From: an uncultured Acidobacteriia bacterium
Lineage (GTDB): Bacteria; Acidobacteriota; Terriglobia; Bryobacterales; Bryobacteraceae
DNA: 64,000 nt
Assembly (NCBI GenBank): GCA_903923395.1
Contig: CAIXXM010000030.1
Span: 62,001 to 126,000, forward strand
Reading direction: 5' to 3'
A program made the position numbers and the translations under genes. Below are positions 53,300-61,168 of the stretch, piece by piece (positions within the stretch are counted from its first letter, which is position 1; each line of letters begins with the position of its first letter). Below the pieces are notes generated by a model that was not told the DNA's origin, did not search any database, and worked only from the letters and a program-made list of their open reading frames with translations.

Positions 53300-55023
53300 T
53301 TGCCCAGTGTGAAGTTTTTGTCCACGGAATATAACTTCCCCAGTCCATTCAGGCCGTAGAGTTTGATATGCAGCGCCGCAGGGTAATGCAGTGCGATATT
53401 TGCCGGGATTTCAAAGGTTCCCTGGCTGCCTGTACCGAGCACCCGGAAGCTCTGTTCATCCACAGTGACCTCCCCGGTCCACTCAAACAAAATCCGCTTG
53501 GTGGCTTTGGTTTCGCGCTTCAGTTTCACGCGGAACTGCACAGGCTGAGACAAACTGAAATCCCCGGAAGGCAGTTCGATATCAAAGGGCACCTTATCGG
53601 GATTCGACTCAATCAACTGTAACTGCAGTGGCGGTTGATCCTCGCGGGAATCGAACTTATAAGTCCGCAACATACTCGCCTTGTGCCCTTCCCGTGAGAT
53701 ATGCAAGACCCAGTCATGCGAGTTATCCGGCGGCGTATCCGTGAAGGCCTCAAACCGCTGGCTCTTGAATGGAAAGCGCTCCCCGTTTACCGGATTGATC
53801 CATTCGAAGTCATATTTCTGCTTCTCCAGATTGACCGTCACCTGGCCCGGTTGCTCCAGATACACCAGATACTCCACACCTTCGTAAGCCAGACCGCGTC
53901 CGTTGTCTGTGTCGAAAAAGGGCTCCAACTCCCAGTGCCGAGTGCCGCTCATCACCTCAAACCATGCTTTCATCGCCGCGGCATCCGCCTCATTGTGGAT
54001 CACCGGCGAGGGATACTGCCCGTTCATGGCTGAAGTCCACAAAGCGCGGCGGAAGCTGGCACCATCCGCGACATCGAAGTGATTCACCGCCGGAAACTGA
54101 AACGCCTGCTGCTCCACAGCTTCGAGCGCAGTATCTGTCGTGGTGTAAGACCGGTACCGCAGCCACCCATCGTCAGCCAGCGGAGCAGACGAACTCTTCG
54201 CCCGCGATGACCTGGCATGTTTGTAGGGGTCAAAGTGATTGATTGCCTCGCCGATTTCCTTCAACAGCGCCCGGCCGTTCGCAGTGGACTCCCAATCTTC
54301 AATGCCCTCCCAAGTCACATCAAAGGCAGCCAGACGGGAAATCACATTACTGAACCACTTCTGTCGCGACGCACGGTCCGGCAGCAGGCGGTTGATCAGG
54401 TTGTCGCCGCCGAAAAAGGCAACATCCACCAGGATGCCGTGCTCATTGGCGTACCGGATCTTGGCTTCGGCCTCCTGCAATAAACCCGGCGTCGCAAAGT
54501 CCTTCGCGGCAGTGCCATCCACCAGGGTGACGGCCAAATGATTGAAGTGCTGCGCCGCCCGCGCATCCACCATTTGTTTCCACGCAGCAAGACTCATTGC
54601 CGGGAAGCCGGGCACCGTTGCGCCCATCCAAAGGTGGGGCGTCAGCACCGTTTCGTCCACATGCGCGAAGTGGTGCAGATTCGCCGCTCTCACCCAGCCG
54701 GGGTTCTTATTGGGCGTGGCTGTAAATGAACCGGTCTTGCCGTCAAACGCAGCGAGTCTTGAAGTCAGGCGGAAATCATAGTTCCCCGTCTCAGTGGGCG
54801 TAAACCGGATCACCCATCGCGTGCCGCCATCCCAGAAGGCATTCATCAAGGCGGTTCGTGCGCGTGGCGAGCGGAACTCAGCGTGCAGGTCCACCGCACT
54901 GCCTGGCGCGGCATCGGGAATTTCAAAAGCAATATCGCAAGGGGTATAGCGCGGTACGGGCGGGCAGACGGTCTGCGCCTGCAGACAGACCGCCGCCAAG
55001 AACAGAATCCACCGGAAGCTCAT
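53296..55023 (-). CDS. Secreted glycoside hydrolase-like protein (DUF5060 + DUF4038-type)
   Basis: This product of about 575 residues was recognised as a composite of an N-terminal DUF5060 beta-sandwich (residues about 20-105, CDIAFEIPDAAPGSAVDLHAEF...RWVIRFTPTETGNYDFRL), a central TIM-barrel-like DUF4038 region (LHHFAHVDETVLTPHLWMGATVPGF, ILVDVAFFGGDNLIN) and a C-terminal Ig-like domain of the putative collagen-binding type (YLVYLEQPGQVTVNLE). These proteins are putative glycosidases, some cleaving apiose or other rhamnogalacturonan side chains. Catalytic acids cannot be assigned with certainty. A signal peptide (WILFLAAVCLQAQ) follows the ATG at 55023; a TTG two codons earlier is also open. 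The stop overlaps tsaB. Confidence 0.78.
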   Translation of the reverse strand: MSFRWILFLAAVCLQAQTVCPPVPRYTPCDIAFEIPDAAPGSAVDLHAEFRSPRARTALMNAFWDGGTRWVIRFTPTETGNYDFRLTSRLAAFDGKTGSFTATPNKNPGWVRAANLHHFAHVDETVLTPHLWMGATVPGFPAMSLAAWKQMVDARAAQHFNHLAVTLVDGTAAKDFATPGLLQEAEAKIRYANEHGILVDVAFFGGDNLINRLLPDRASRQKWFSNVISRLAAFDVTWEGIEDWESTANGRALLKEIGEAINHFDPYKHARSSRAKSSSAPLADDGWLRYRSYTTTDTALEAVEQQAFQFPAVNHFDVADGASFRRALWTSAMNGQYPSPVIHNEADAAAMKAWFEVMSGTRHWELEPFFDTDNGRGLAYEGVEYLVYLEQPGQVTVNLEKQKYDFEWINPVNGERFPFKSQRFEAFTDTPPDNSHDWVLHISREGHKASMLRTYKFDSREDQPPLQLQLIESNPDKVPFDIELPSGDFSLSQPVQFRVKLKRETKATKRILFEWTGEVTVDEQSFRVLGTGSQGTFEIPANIALHYPAALHIKLYGLNGLGKLYSVDKNFTLGK

Positions 55024-55056
55024 ACCCAAGAGTCTACGCGCCTGCCGTGCAGCAAG

Positions 55057-55995
55057 TTACCGGTTCGCACGGTACCAGGCAAGCGTTGCCCGCAACCCTT
55101 CTTCAATCGTGAACTTCGGTGCGTGCCCCAGTTCCGCAACCGCAAGCGTTGTATCGGCCTGCGAGTGCTTCACATCACCGGCGCGCTCCGGCCCATAATT
55201 CGCGGGCAACGACACGCCTTCGATCTTCTGCAATGTTTCCCACGTCTGGTTCAGCGTGATGCGCCCGCCATTGCCGGCGTTATACATTTTGCCCGAGCAA
55301 CTGGCCGGCGCCTGCGCAGCCTTCAAATTCAAACCCACCACATCTTCCACAAACGTGAAGTCGCGTGAGGTCTCACCGTCGCCGTAAATGGTTGGATTCT
55401 TCCGGTCCAGCAGACACTTCATGAAGATCGAAATCACGCCCGAGTAGGCGCTCGATGGATCCTGCCGCGGGCCATACACATTGAAGTAACGCAGGCTGAT
55501 GGTTTCGAGCCCGAAACACGACGCCCAGACCGACAGATAATACTCGCCCATCAGTTTTTGCGCCGCGTAGGGAGACTTTGGATTCGGCTGCATCGTCTCC
55601 ACCTTCGGCATCACGGCCGAATCGCCATATGCAGAAGACGAGGCCGCGTAGATCACCCGCCGCACACCGGCTTCTTTCGCCGCCCGCAGCACTTGAAACG
55701 TGCCGTTAATGTTCGTCTCATGCGACAGGACCGGTTCATCAATCGATCTCGGCACAGACGGAATTGCCGCTTCGTGGTACACAATCTCCACACCGTCGAG
55801 AGCGGCCTTTACGGCGTCGAAATCGCGGATATCCACATGACGGAAATCCACGTTGCCCCGGACCTCATCCAGATTCTTTGCAAAGCCCGTCGCCAGGTTG
55901 TCGATCACGGTGACGCGGGAAGCGCCCGCGCCCAGCAATCCCCTGACGATTCCGCTGCCGATAAAGCCCGCGCCGCCTGTCACCGCGAAATTCAT
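55057..55995 (-). CDS. Nucleotide-sugar 4-epimerase (WbpP/GalE-like extended SDR)
   Basis: This is a 312-residue extended SDR. The NAD-binding loop TGGAGFIGSGIVRGLL, the catalytic tyrosine/lysine in YAAQKLMGEYY, the serine region VIYAASSSAYGD and the RYFNVYGPRQDPSSAYSGVISIF segment fit UDP-glucose or UDP-N-acetylglucosamine 4-epimerases. The IPSVPRSIDEPVLSHETNINGTF block is typical of the WbpP/WbgU type. Exact specificity cannot be fixed from sequence alone. It overlaps the stop of the upstream TIM-barrel gene by 4 bases, so both are translated in tandem. Confidence 0.9.
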   Translation of the reverse strand: MNFAVTGGAGFIGSGIVRGLLGAGASRVTVIDNLATGFAKNLDEVRGNVDFRHVDIRDFDAVKAALDGVEIVYHEAAIPSVPRSIDEPVLSHETNINGTFQVLRAAKEAGVRRVIYAASSSAYGDSAVMPKVETMQPNPKSPYAAQKLMGEYYLSVWASCFGLETISLRYFNVYGPRQDPSSAYSGVISIFMKCLLDRKNPTIYGDGETSRDFTFVEDVVGLNLKAAQAPASCSGKMYNAGNGGRITLNQTWETLQKIEGVSLPANYGPERAGDVKHSQADTTLAVAELGHAPKFTIEEGLRATLAWYRANR

Positions 55996-56834
55996 TTCGA
56001 GAATGCCTCTGCAGCCTGTGCGTTCAAGTATTGGATCGAATCACGGGCGATATTCCAGTCACCATAGTCGAAGTTGAAGGCTTCCAGAGATACCCAGCCT
56101 TGATAATTCAACTTGTCCAGCGTGCGTAACAGGGTCTGGAAATCGTAGTCCGCGGTGCCGGGATGGTGTCCGTTCATCTCATTCACGTGCACGTGTTTGA
56201 TGATGTCGAAGTATTTTTCAATCACAACGTCCTGCGTTTCGGTTTCATCTTCCGAATTGTGGGTATCGAACATGGTCTTGACTGCGGGGCTGTTGATTTC
56301 CGCGACAACTTCCGCCGCATCAGCCAAAGTGTTGATCACGTCGGATTGTGATTTCGGCAGTGCCTCAACCAGGATGGTGGCACCACGCTCTTCCGCATGT
56401 TTCGCAATCGAGGCAAGACCGTCAATGTAATTCCGCGTCGCCTCGCCGGGGGTCAAACCGCCAGTGGAATTGCGCTGCTTCGGTGACCCGAATACCATCA
56501 CGCCATTTGGACCCAGGTCGGCGCAAAGGTCCACCAGATTGCGCACGTGCAGCCAGCTCGCGTCACGGAAGGCCTTGTCAGGCGTGGTGACATGCACCGG
56601 TTTTGGACCCACCAGCAGCCAGTGCAAGCCGGCAAAGGTCAGCCCTTCGGATTGGATGATATCGGCATAATCCTTGCGCTTCGCCGCGCTGATATCCAGC
56701 GGATCAGCCGCCAGAGTGAACGGCGCGATCTCAATTCCTTCATAGCCGCAGGCTTTCATGATGCGGCAGTGTTCTACAAACGGCCTTTTCTCAAAGGCTT
56801 CATTGCACATGGCGTGACGGATGTGAATAGGCAT
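55992..56834 (-). CDS. Sugar phosphate isomerase/epimerase (xylose isomerase-like TIM barrel)
   Basis: This is a 280-residue AP-endonuclease family 2/xylose isomerase-like TIM barrel. Metal-binding residues lie in ILVEALPKSQSDVINT (Glu), KTMFDTHNSEDE (Asp-His) and KHVHVNEMNGHHPGTADYDF (His/Glu). The opening CRIMKACGYEGIEIAPFTLA is typical. The ATG at 56834 has GGGGAAG about 5-8 bases upstream; a longer open frame enters the divergent Gfo/Idh gene and is discarded. These enzymes act on sugars or inositol derivatives, often together with Gfo/Idh oxidoreductases. Here one is divergent, 46 bases away, supporting a shared catabolic pathway (inference). Confidence 0.88.
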   Translation of the reverse strand: MPIHIRHAMCNEAFEKRPFVEHCRIMKACGYEGIEIAPFTLAADPLDISAAKRKDYADIIQSEGLTFAGLHWLLVGPKPVHVTTPDKAFRDASWLHVRNLVDLCADLGPNGVMVFGSPKQRNSTGGLTPGEATRNYIDGLASIAKHAEERGATILVEALPKSQSDVINTLADAAEVVAEINSPAVKTMFDTHNSEDETETQDVVIEKYFDIIKHVHVNEMNGHHPGTADYDFQTLLRTLDKLNYQGWVSLEAFNFDYGDWNIARDSIQYLNAQAAEAFSK

Positions 56835-56880
56835 CGGTTCTTCCCCAGTTTCACATATAATCTCGTATGGACAAGCCCAA

Positions 56881-57996
56881 ATGACCACACGCAGAGACGT
56901 CCTCACCACAGCCACAGCCTTCACCATCATGAGTTCCGCCACCGCCCTCAAGGCCCAGGCGAACTCCGCATTAACCGTCGGCCTCATCGGCTGCGGACGC
57001 CGTGGCACTGCTATTTCCCAATGGTTTGCGAAGAATGAATTCGCGCGCATGGCCGCGCTCTGTGACATCTACGATGACCAGTTGGCGGGCGCGCAGAAGA
57101 TGTTCTCCGGCGCGAAGACCTTCAAGAACATGGACGATGTTCTTGCCAGCGACGTCGACGCCGTCTACATCGCCACCCCGCCATACCTGCACCCCGAACA
57201 CTTCGAAAAGGCCGTGAAGGCACGCAAACACATCTTCATGGAGAAGCCAGCCGGTGTGGACCCCGCCGGATGCCGCCGCGTTCTTGCCGCCGCCAAACAA
57301 GCCGATCCGAAGAAGCGCATCACCGTCGATTTCCAGCAGCGCTACGGCAAGGATTACAAGAAGGCATATGAGGTCGTAAAGTCCGGCGAACTTGGCCGCA
57401 TCGTGCAAGTGCGCGCCTCCTGGCTTGGCGGCGGACTGCCCGTCCGCGAGGGCGTCAAGGAGGATGAGGAATTGATGCGGAACTGGCTGTTCTACCGCGA
57501 AAAGTCCGGCGACATCATCGTCGAACAAAATTGCCACAACCTCGACGTCGTCAACTGGTTCACAGGCATGCCCCACCCCGCCCGCGCCACAGGTTTTGGC
57601 GGACGCATGGTCCGCAAGAGTCCGGGCAACATTCTGGACAACCTGGCCGCGACGTTCGTCTACGAAAACGGCCTGATTCTCAGCTACTCCGCCAACCAGA
57701 TCTCGCAGGGATCCACCGATATCAGCGAAACCTTCTACTGCGAAAACGGCTCCATACGCACCTCCCGCAAGGGCTACACACTCTGGCGCAAGGGTGCCAA
57801 GACGCCGGAGGAGGTGACCACCAGCTACGACATCACGAAGGACGCTGTGGATGAATTCGTTGATGGTTCGCGCAACGGTGTCTACACCAACGCCGCACCC
57901 GCCGCGGTCGCCAGCACCTTGACTGCGATCATGGCGCGCGAGTCGATCTACAAGAACGGCCAGGAAATGCTCTTCTCGAAAATCGAGAGCATGTAG
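56881..57996 (+). CDS. Gfo/Idh/MocA-family oxidoreductase, exported type
   Basis: This is a 371-residue NAD(P)-dependent dehydrogenase. The N-terminus TTRRDVLTTATAFTIMSSATALKAQ is twin-arginine-like. The Rossmann motif is VGLIGCGRRGTAI. HIFMEKPAGVDPAGC carries the EKP dyad, and NCHNLDVVNWF supplies the conserved catalytic histidine region. The set resembles the inositol/sugar dehydrogenase-like proteins abundant in Acidobacteria. A TATAAT lies about 20 bases before the start. It is the first gene of an operon with rlmI and tsaD, and is divergent from a TIM-barrel isomerase. The substrate is unknown. Confidence 0.9.
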   Translation: MTTRRDVLTTATAFTIMSSATALKAQANSALTVGLIGCGRRGTAISQWFAKNEFARMAALCDIYDDQLAGAQKMFSGAKTFKNMDDVLASDVDAVYIATPPYLHPEHFEKAVKARKHIFMEKPAGVDPAGCRRVLAAAKQADPKKRITVDFQQRYGKDYKKAYEVVKSGELGRIVQVRASWLGGGLPVREGVKEDEELMRNWLFYREKSGDIIVEQNCHNLDVVNWFTGMPHPARATGFGGRMVRKSPGNILDNLAATFVYENGLILSYSANQISQGSTDISETFYCENGSIRTSRKGYTLWRKGAKTPEEVTTSYDITKDAVDEFVDGSRNGVYTNAAPAAVASTLTAIMARESIYKNGQEMLFSKIESM

Positions 57997-58004
57997 TCTG
58001 GAAG

Positions 58005-59159
58005 TTGGAACTCAATACCGTAACCGTCAACCGCAAAGGTGCCGAGCGCTGGCGCAATGGCCACCCCTGGATCTTCCGGTCTGACATTCTCAACACCGCG
58101 GAAGCGCAGCCGGGCGACCTCGTTCGCGTCGTGGATCACCGCAAAGCCCCTCTCGGCTTCGCCCATTACAGCGCCAGCTCGCAGATCGCCCTGCGAATGC
58201 TTGGCCGCAAAGATTTCTCTCTGCGTGACCGCATCCGCGCCGCACAAGCCTTCCGTGACCGTGTCGTGCAGGATTCCAACGCCTACCGTTTGGTGCACGC
58301 CGAAGCTGATTTTCTACCTGGCCTCACGATTGACCGCTACGGTGATCAGTTCACCGTCCAGGCGCTCAACCAGTCGATGGACCGTCTGCTGCCTGAAGTA
58401 ACCGAAATTCTCCGTGATGAATACCATCCGACGGCCATCATCGCCCGGAATGATGCCTCCGTTCGCACGCTCGAAGAGCTGCCGCGCGAAACCAAAGTCA
58501 TCCACGGCGAAGTCCCCGGCCCTGCCGCGATCCACATGAATGGACTCCGCATGGAAGCCGATCTCATCCACGGCCAGAAAACCGGCGTGTATCTCGACCA
58601 GCGGGAAAACTACCCTGCCGTTGCGAAATGGTCCCGAGGGCGAGCGCTCGATTGCTTTACTTCCACCGGCGGCTTTGCGCTCCATATGGCCCGCAACTGC
58701 AGTCACGTGGAAGCCGTGGATTCCAGCCGTGCCGCGCTCGATACCGCCGCACGCACCGCCGCCGCAAATGGCATTCAAAACGTGTCTTTCCGGGAGGCTG
58801 ACGTTTTTGAACTCCTCTCCAATTACTCTTCGGCGCGGCACACTTTTGACACGGTAATTCTGGATCCCCCGGCCTTCGCCAAGAACCGCAAACAGCTCGA
58901 CGGCGCTGCCCGCGGCTACAAGGACATCAATCTGCGCGCCCTGCGGCTGCTTGCCCCCGGCGGCATTCTGGTCACTTGCAGTTGTTCGCATCACATGAGT
59001 GAAGCCATGCTGCTCGAAACAGTGGCGCAGTCCGCTCTCGATGCCGGCCGCACGCTGCGGGTTCTGGAGCGCCGCATGCAGGCCTCGGACCATCCGGTGC
59101 TTCTCACTGTGCCGGAGACCCTCTATCTGAAACTGCTGATCTTTGAGGTCACCGCTTGA
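58005..59159 (+). CDS. rlmI: 23S rRNA (cytosine-C5-)methyltransferase, RlmI family
   Basis: This is a 384-residue class I methyltransferase. An N-terminal PUA domain (residues 1-75; [40 protein letters not shown]) precedes the RlmI catalytic part, with [11 protein letters not shown], the SAM loop [14 protein letters not shown], the catalytic TCSCSHHM and [11 protein letters not shown]. RlmI methylates C1962 of 23S rRNA in E. coli; the same specificity is assumed. The only start fitting the conserved N-terminus is TTG at 58005, 8 bases after the preceding stop. The next gene, tsaD, starts one base after its stop, so both RNA-modification genes share a transcript. Confidence 0.9.
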   Translation: MELNTVTVNRKGAERWRNGHPWIFRSDILNTAEAQPGDLVRVVDHRKAPLGFAHYSASSQIALRMLGRKDFSLRDRIRAAQAFRDRVVQDSNAYRLVHAEADFLPGLTIDRYGDQFTVQALNQSMDRLLPEVTEILRDEYHPTAIIARNDASVRTLEELPRETKVIHGEVPGPAAIHMNGLRMEADLIHGQKTGVYLDQRENYPAVAKWSRGRALDCFTSTGGFALHMARNCSHVEAVDSSRAALDTAARTAAANGIQNVSFREADVFELLSNYSSARHTFDTVILDPPAFAKNRKQLDGAARGYKDINLRALRLLAPGGILVTCSCSHHMSEAMLLETVAQSALDAGRTLRVLERRMQASDHPVLLTVPETLYLKLLIFEVTA

Positions 59160-59160
59160 T

Positions 59161-60249
59161 ATGGCGCTGATTCTCGGCATCGAAGGCTCCTGCGACGAGA
59201 CCGCGGCCGCAGTGCTCTCAGGCGAAACCACGGTGTTGTCTTCCGTTGTCGCCAGCCAACTCTCTGTGCATGGGAAATATGGCGGTGTCGTGCCGGAACT
59301 GGCCTCGCGCGAACATCTGCGTTCCATTGTGCCGGTGGTCCGGGAAGCGATGCAGCGCGCGGCGGTCACCTTCGATGATCTGGATGCCATCGCGGTCACC
59401 AGCGGCCCGGGACTCGCGGGCGCACTGCTGGTGGGCCTCACTTACGCCAAGGGCATCGCCTTCTCCACGGGCAAGCCGCTCATCACGGTGAACCACATTG
59501 AAGGGCACATCCATGCCGTGGTTTTGGAAGCCCGCCAGAAGGGAACGCCGGTGGAGTTCCCTGCCCTCGCCATGATCGTGAGCGGCGGCCATACACACAT
59601 GTTCGCCGCCTCAGCCGCAGGCAGCTACCAACTCCTCGGCAAGACGCGCGATGATGCCGCGGGCGAGGCCTTCGACAAGGTCGGCAAGCTCCTCGGCTTC
59701 GGTTACCCTGGCGGACCGGTCATCGACAAACTCGCCCCCTATGGCAATCCGAAAGCCGTCAAATTCACCATCGCGAAGATGAAGAGCAACCCGCTCGACT
59801 TCAGCTTCAGTGGACTCAAAACCGCCGTCTTGCGCTGGTCGCAGGCCAATGCGGTCGACGAAGAAGTGCGGGTGCGCAAGGCGCTGCTCAAGACAGATCC
59901 GTCACCGGCTCTGGAACAGTGGCTCGCTGTCACGCCACAGCGCACGCTCGATGTGCTTGCCAGCTTCCAGCACACGGTAATTGAGGAGATCCTGAACCAT
60001 GCCGAAATGGCCGCGGAAGGCCTCGAAGGGATTCGCAGCATCATCATTTCGGGTGGCGTCGCCTGCAATGCCGGCCTGCGCCTCGCGGCAGCCAAGGCGG
60101 GTCTCGGTGTTCCCGTACACTTCCCCAGCCCCGGACTTTCCACGGATAACGCCGTCATGATCGCGGCCGCTGCGGTGCCCAAGTTCGATCGCGGGATCTT
60201 TGCGGGCATGGAAGCCGCGGCGCAACCGAATCTTACTTTGGCGAACTGA
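59161..60249 (+). CDS. tsaD: tRNA N6-adenosine threonylcarbamoyltransferase TsaD
   Basis: This universal enzyme transfers the threonylcarbamoyl group to A37 of tRNAs that read ANN codons. The product is 362 residues. [12 protein letters not shown] is the opening motif. Metal ligands H112 and H116 are in [42 protein letters not shown] and [12 protein letters not shown] are typical. The ATG at 59161 was chosen because it sits immediately before the conserved N-terminus; the reading frame opens 18 bases earlier inside rlmI. Its partner tsaB is at 53 kb, and mtaB, which modifies the t6A product, is at 11.5 kb. Confidence 0.97.
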   Translation: MALILGIEGSCDETAAAVLSGETTVLSSVVASQLSVHGKYGGVVPELASREHLRSIVPVVREAMQRAAVTFDDLDAIAVTSGPGLAGALLVGLTYAKGIAFSTGKPLITVNHIEGHIHAVVLEARQKGTPVEFPALAMIVSGGHTHMFAASAAGSYQLLGKTRDDAAGEAFDKVGKLLGFGYPGGPVIDKLAPYGNPKAVKFTIAKMKSNPLDFSFSGLKTAVLRWSQANAVDEEVRVRKALLKTDPSPALEQWLAVTPQRTLDVLASFQHTVIEEILNHAEMAAEGLEGIRSIIISGGVACNAGLRLAAAKAGLGVPVHFPSPGLSTDNAVMIAAAAVPKFDRGIFAGMEAAAQPNLTLAN

Positions 60250-60260
60250 CCCTTGCCCCG

Positions 60261-61118
60261 TCAGACCTTGCAGATAGCGAACGCCTCTTCCAGACTCTTG
60301 ATCTGCGGTGACGCCGCGGGCACAAACTCATGCGCAATGAAGCCCTGGTAGTTGAGATCCGCGATGGCTTTCGCTACGGCGTTCCAATTCAGCTCCTGTG
60401 TGCCGTCGATCTCATGCCGCCCCGGCACGCCGCCGGTGTGGAAGTGGCCGATGAAGTCGATATAAGTGCGGATGTTGCGGATGATGTCGCCCTCCATGAT
60501 CTGCATATGGTAGATGTCATAGAGCAATTTCACACGCGGTGAGCCGACTTTCTTCATCAACTCCGCGCCCCAGGCCACGTGATCTGCCATGTAGTCCTTG
60601 TGGTCTACTTTGCTGTTGAGAAGTTCCAAACAGACGGTGACGTTCTTCTCTTCGGCGTAAGCTTTGATCTTGTTCAAACCGGTGAGGCAGTTGGCCAGGC
60701 CTTCGCCATCCGGCATGCCTTTCCGGTTACCGGAGAACGTAATCACATTCGGCACCACCTTCGCCTCCGCAGCCAGAGTGATGTCGCGCTTCACGCTTTC
60801 GAGAACCTTCTCGTGGTTCTCCAGGCGGTTCAAGCCGATCGGAATGGTGTTGGGGGCAGTGCCGGAGGTCATGGCGGGCACCAGACCATGGGAAATCACG
60901 GTGGCGTATTGTTCCGGCGTCACCAGATCAATGCCTTTGAGGCCGATCCGCTTGGCTTCCACGCAGAGTTCATCGAGTTTGAACCACTTCTGGTAGGTCC
61001 AGTAGGAGACGGATTGCTTCAGGCGGCCAGTACCCTCCACGGCAGGTAACAATCGGGCAGCGGCAAAGGCCCCGGCAGCAGTCTTCAATGCGGAACGGCG
61101 AGTCATCATCTCCGGCAT
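60261..61118 (-). CDS. Sugar phosphate isomerase/hydroxypyruvate isomerase-like TIM barrel, exported type
   Basis: This product of about 285 residues begins with a twin-arginine-like leader (TRRSALKTAAGAFAAARLLP) followed by an AP-endonuclease-2 TIM barrel. Metal-site residues are in VCLELLNSKVDH (Glu), KLLYDIYHMQ (Asp/His), IGHFHTGGVPGRHEID (His) and FIAHEFVP (Glu). The RVKLLYDIYHMQIMEGDIIR block and the overall pattern are those of hydroxypyruvate isomerase-like proteins. The start could be the ATG at 61118 or one of two ATGs 9-12 bases later, the last close to GGAG. It is convergent with tsaD and lies downstream of the TonB-dependent receptor gene, separated by a terminator. Confidence 0.87.
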   Translation of the reverse strand: MPEMMTRRSALKTAAGAFAAARLLPAVEGTGRLKQSVSYWTYQKWFKLDELCVEAKRIGLKGIDLVTPEQYATVISHGLVPAMTSGTAPNTIPIGLNRLENHEKVLESVKRDITLAAEAKVVPNVITFSGNRKGMPDGEGLANCLTGLNKIKAYAEEKNVTVCLELLNSKVDHKDYMADHVAWGAELMKKVGSPRVKLLYDIYHMQIMEGDIIRNIRTYIDFIGHFHTGGVPGRHEIDGTQELNWNAVAKAIADLNYQGFIAHEFVPAASPQIKSLEEAFAICKV

Positions 61119-61129
61119 CGTACCAGAAA

Positions 61130-61155
61130 GGCGGTGTGCCGGAGAACACACCGCC
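61130..61155 (-). terminator. Terminator of the TonB-dependent receptor gene
   Basis: A perfect 9-bp stem (GGCGGTGTG / CACACCGCC) with an 8-base loop lies 13 bases past the receptor stop on the minus strand and is followed there by TTTCT. It separates the receptor gene from the following TIM-barrel gene. Confidence 0.75.
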
Positions 61156-61168
61156 CTCTGTTTACTGG

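Noticed and set aside
58314-59441. Minus-strand open frame of 375 codons
   Set aside because: It is antisense to rlmI and tsaD; no recognisable features.
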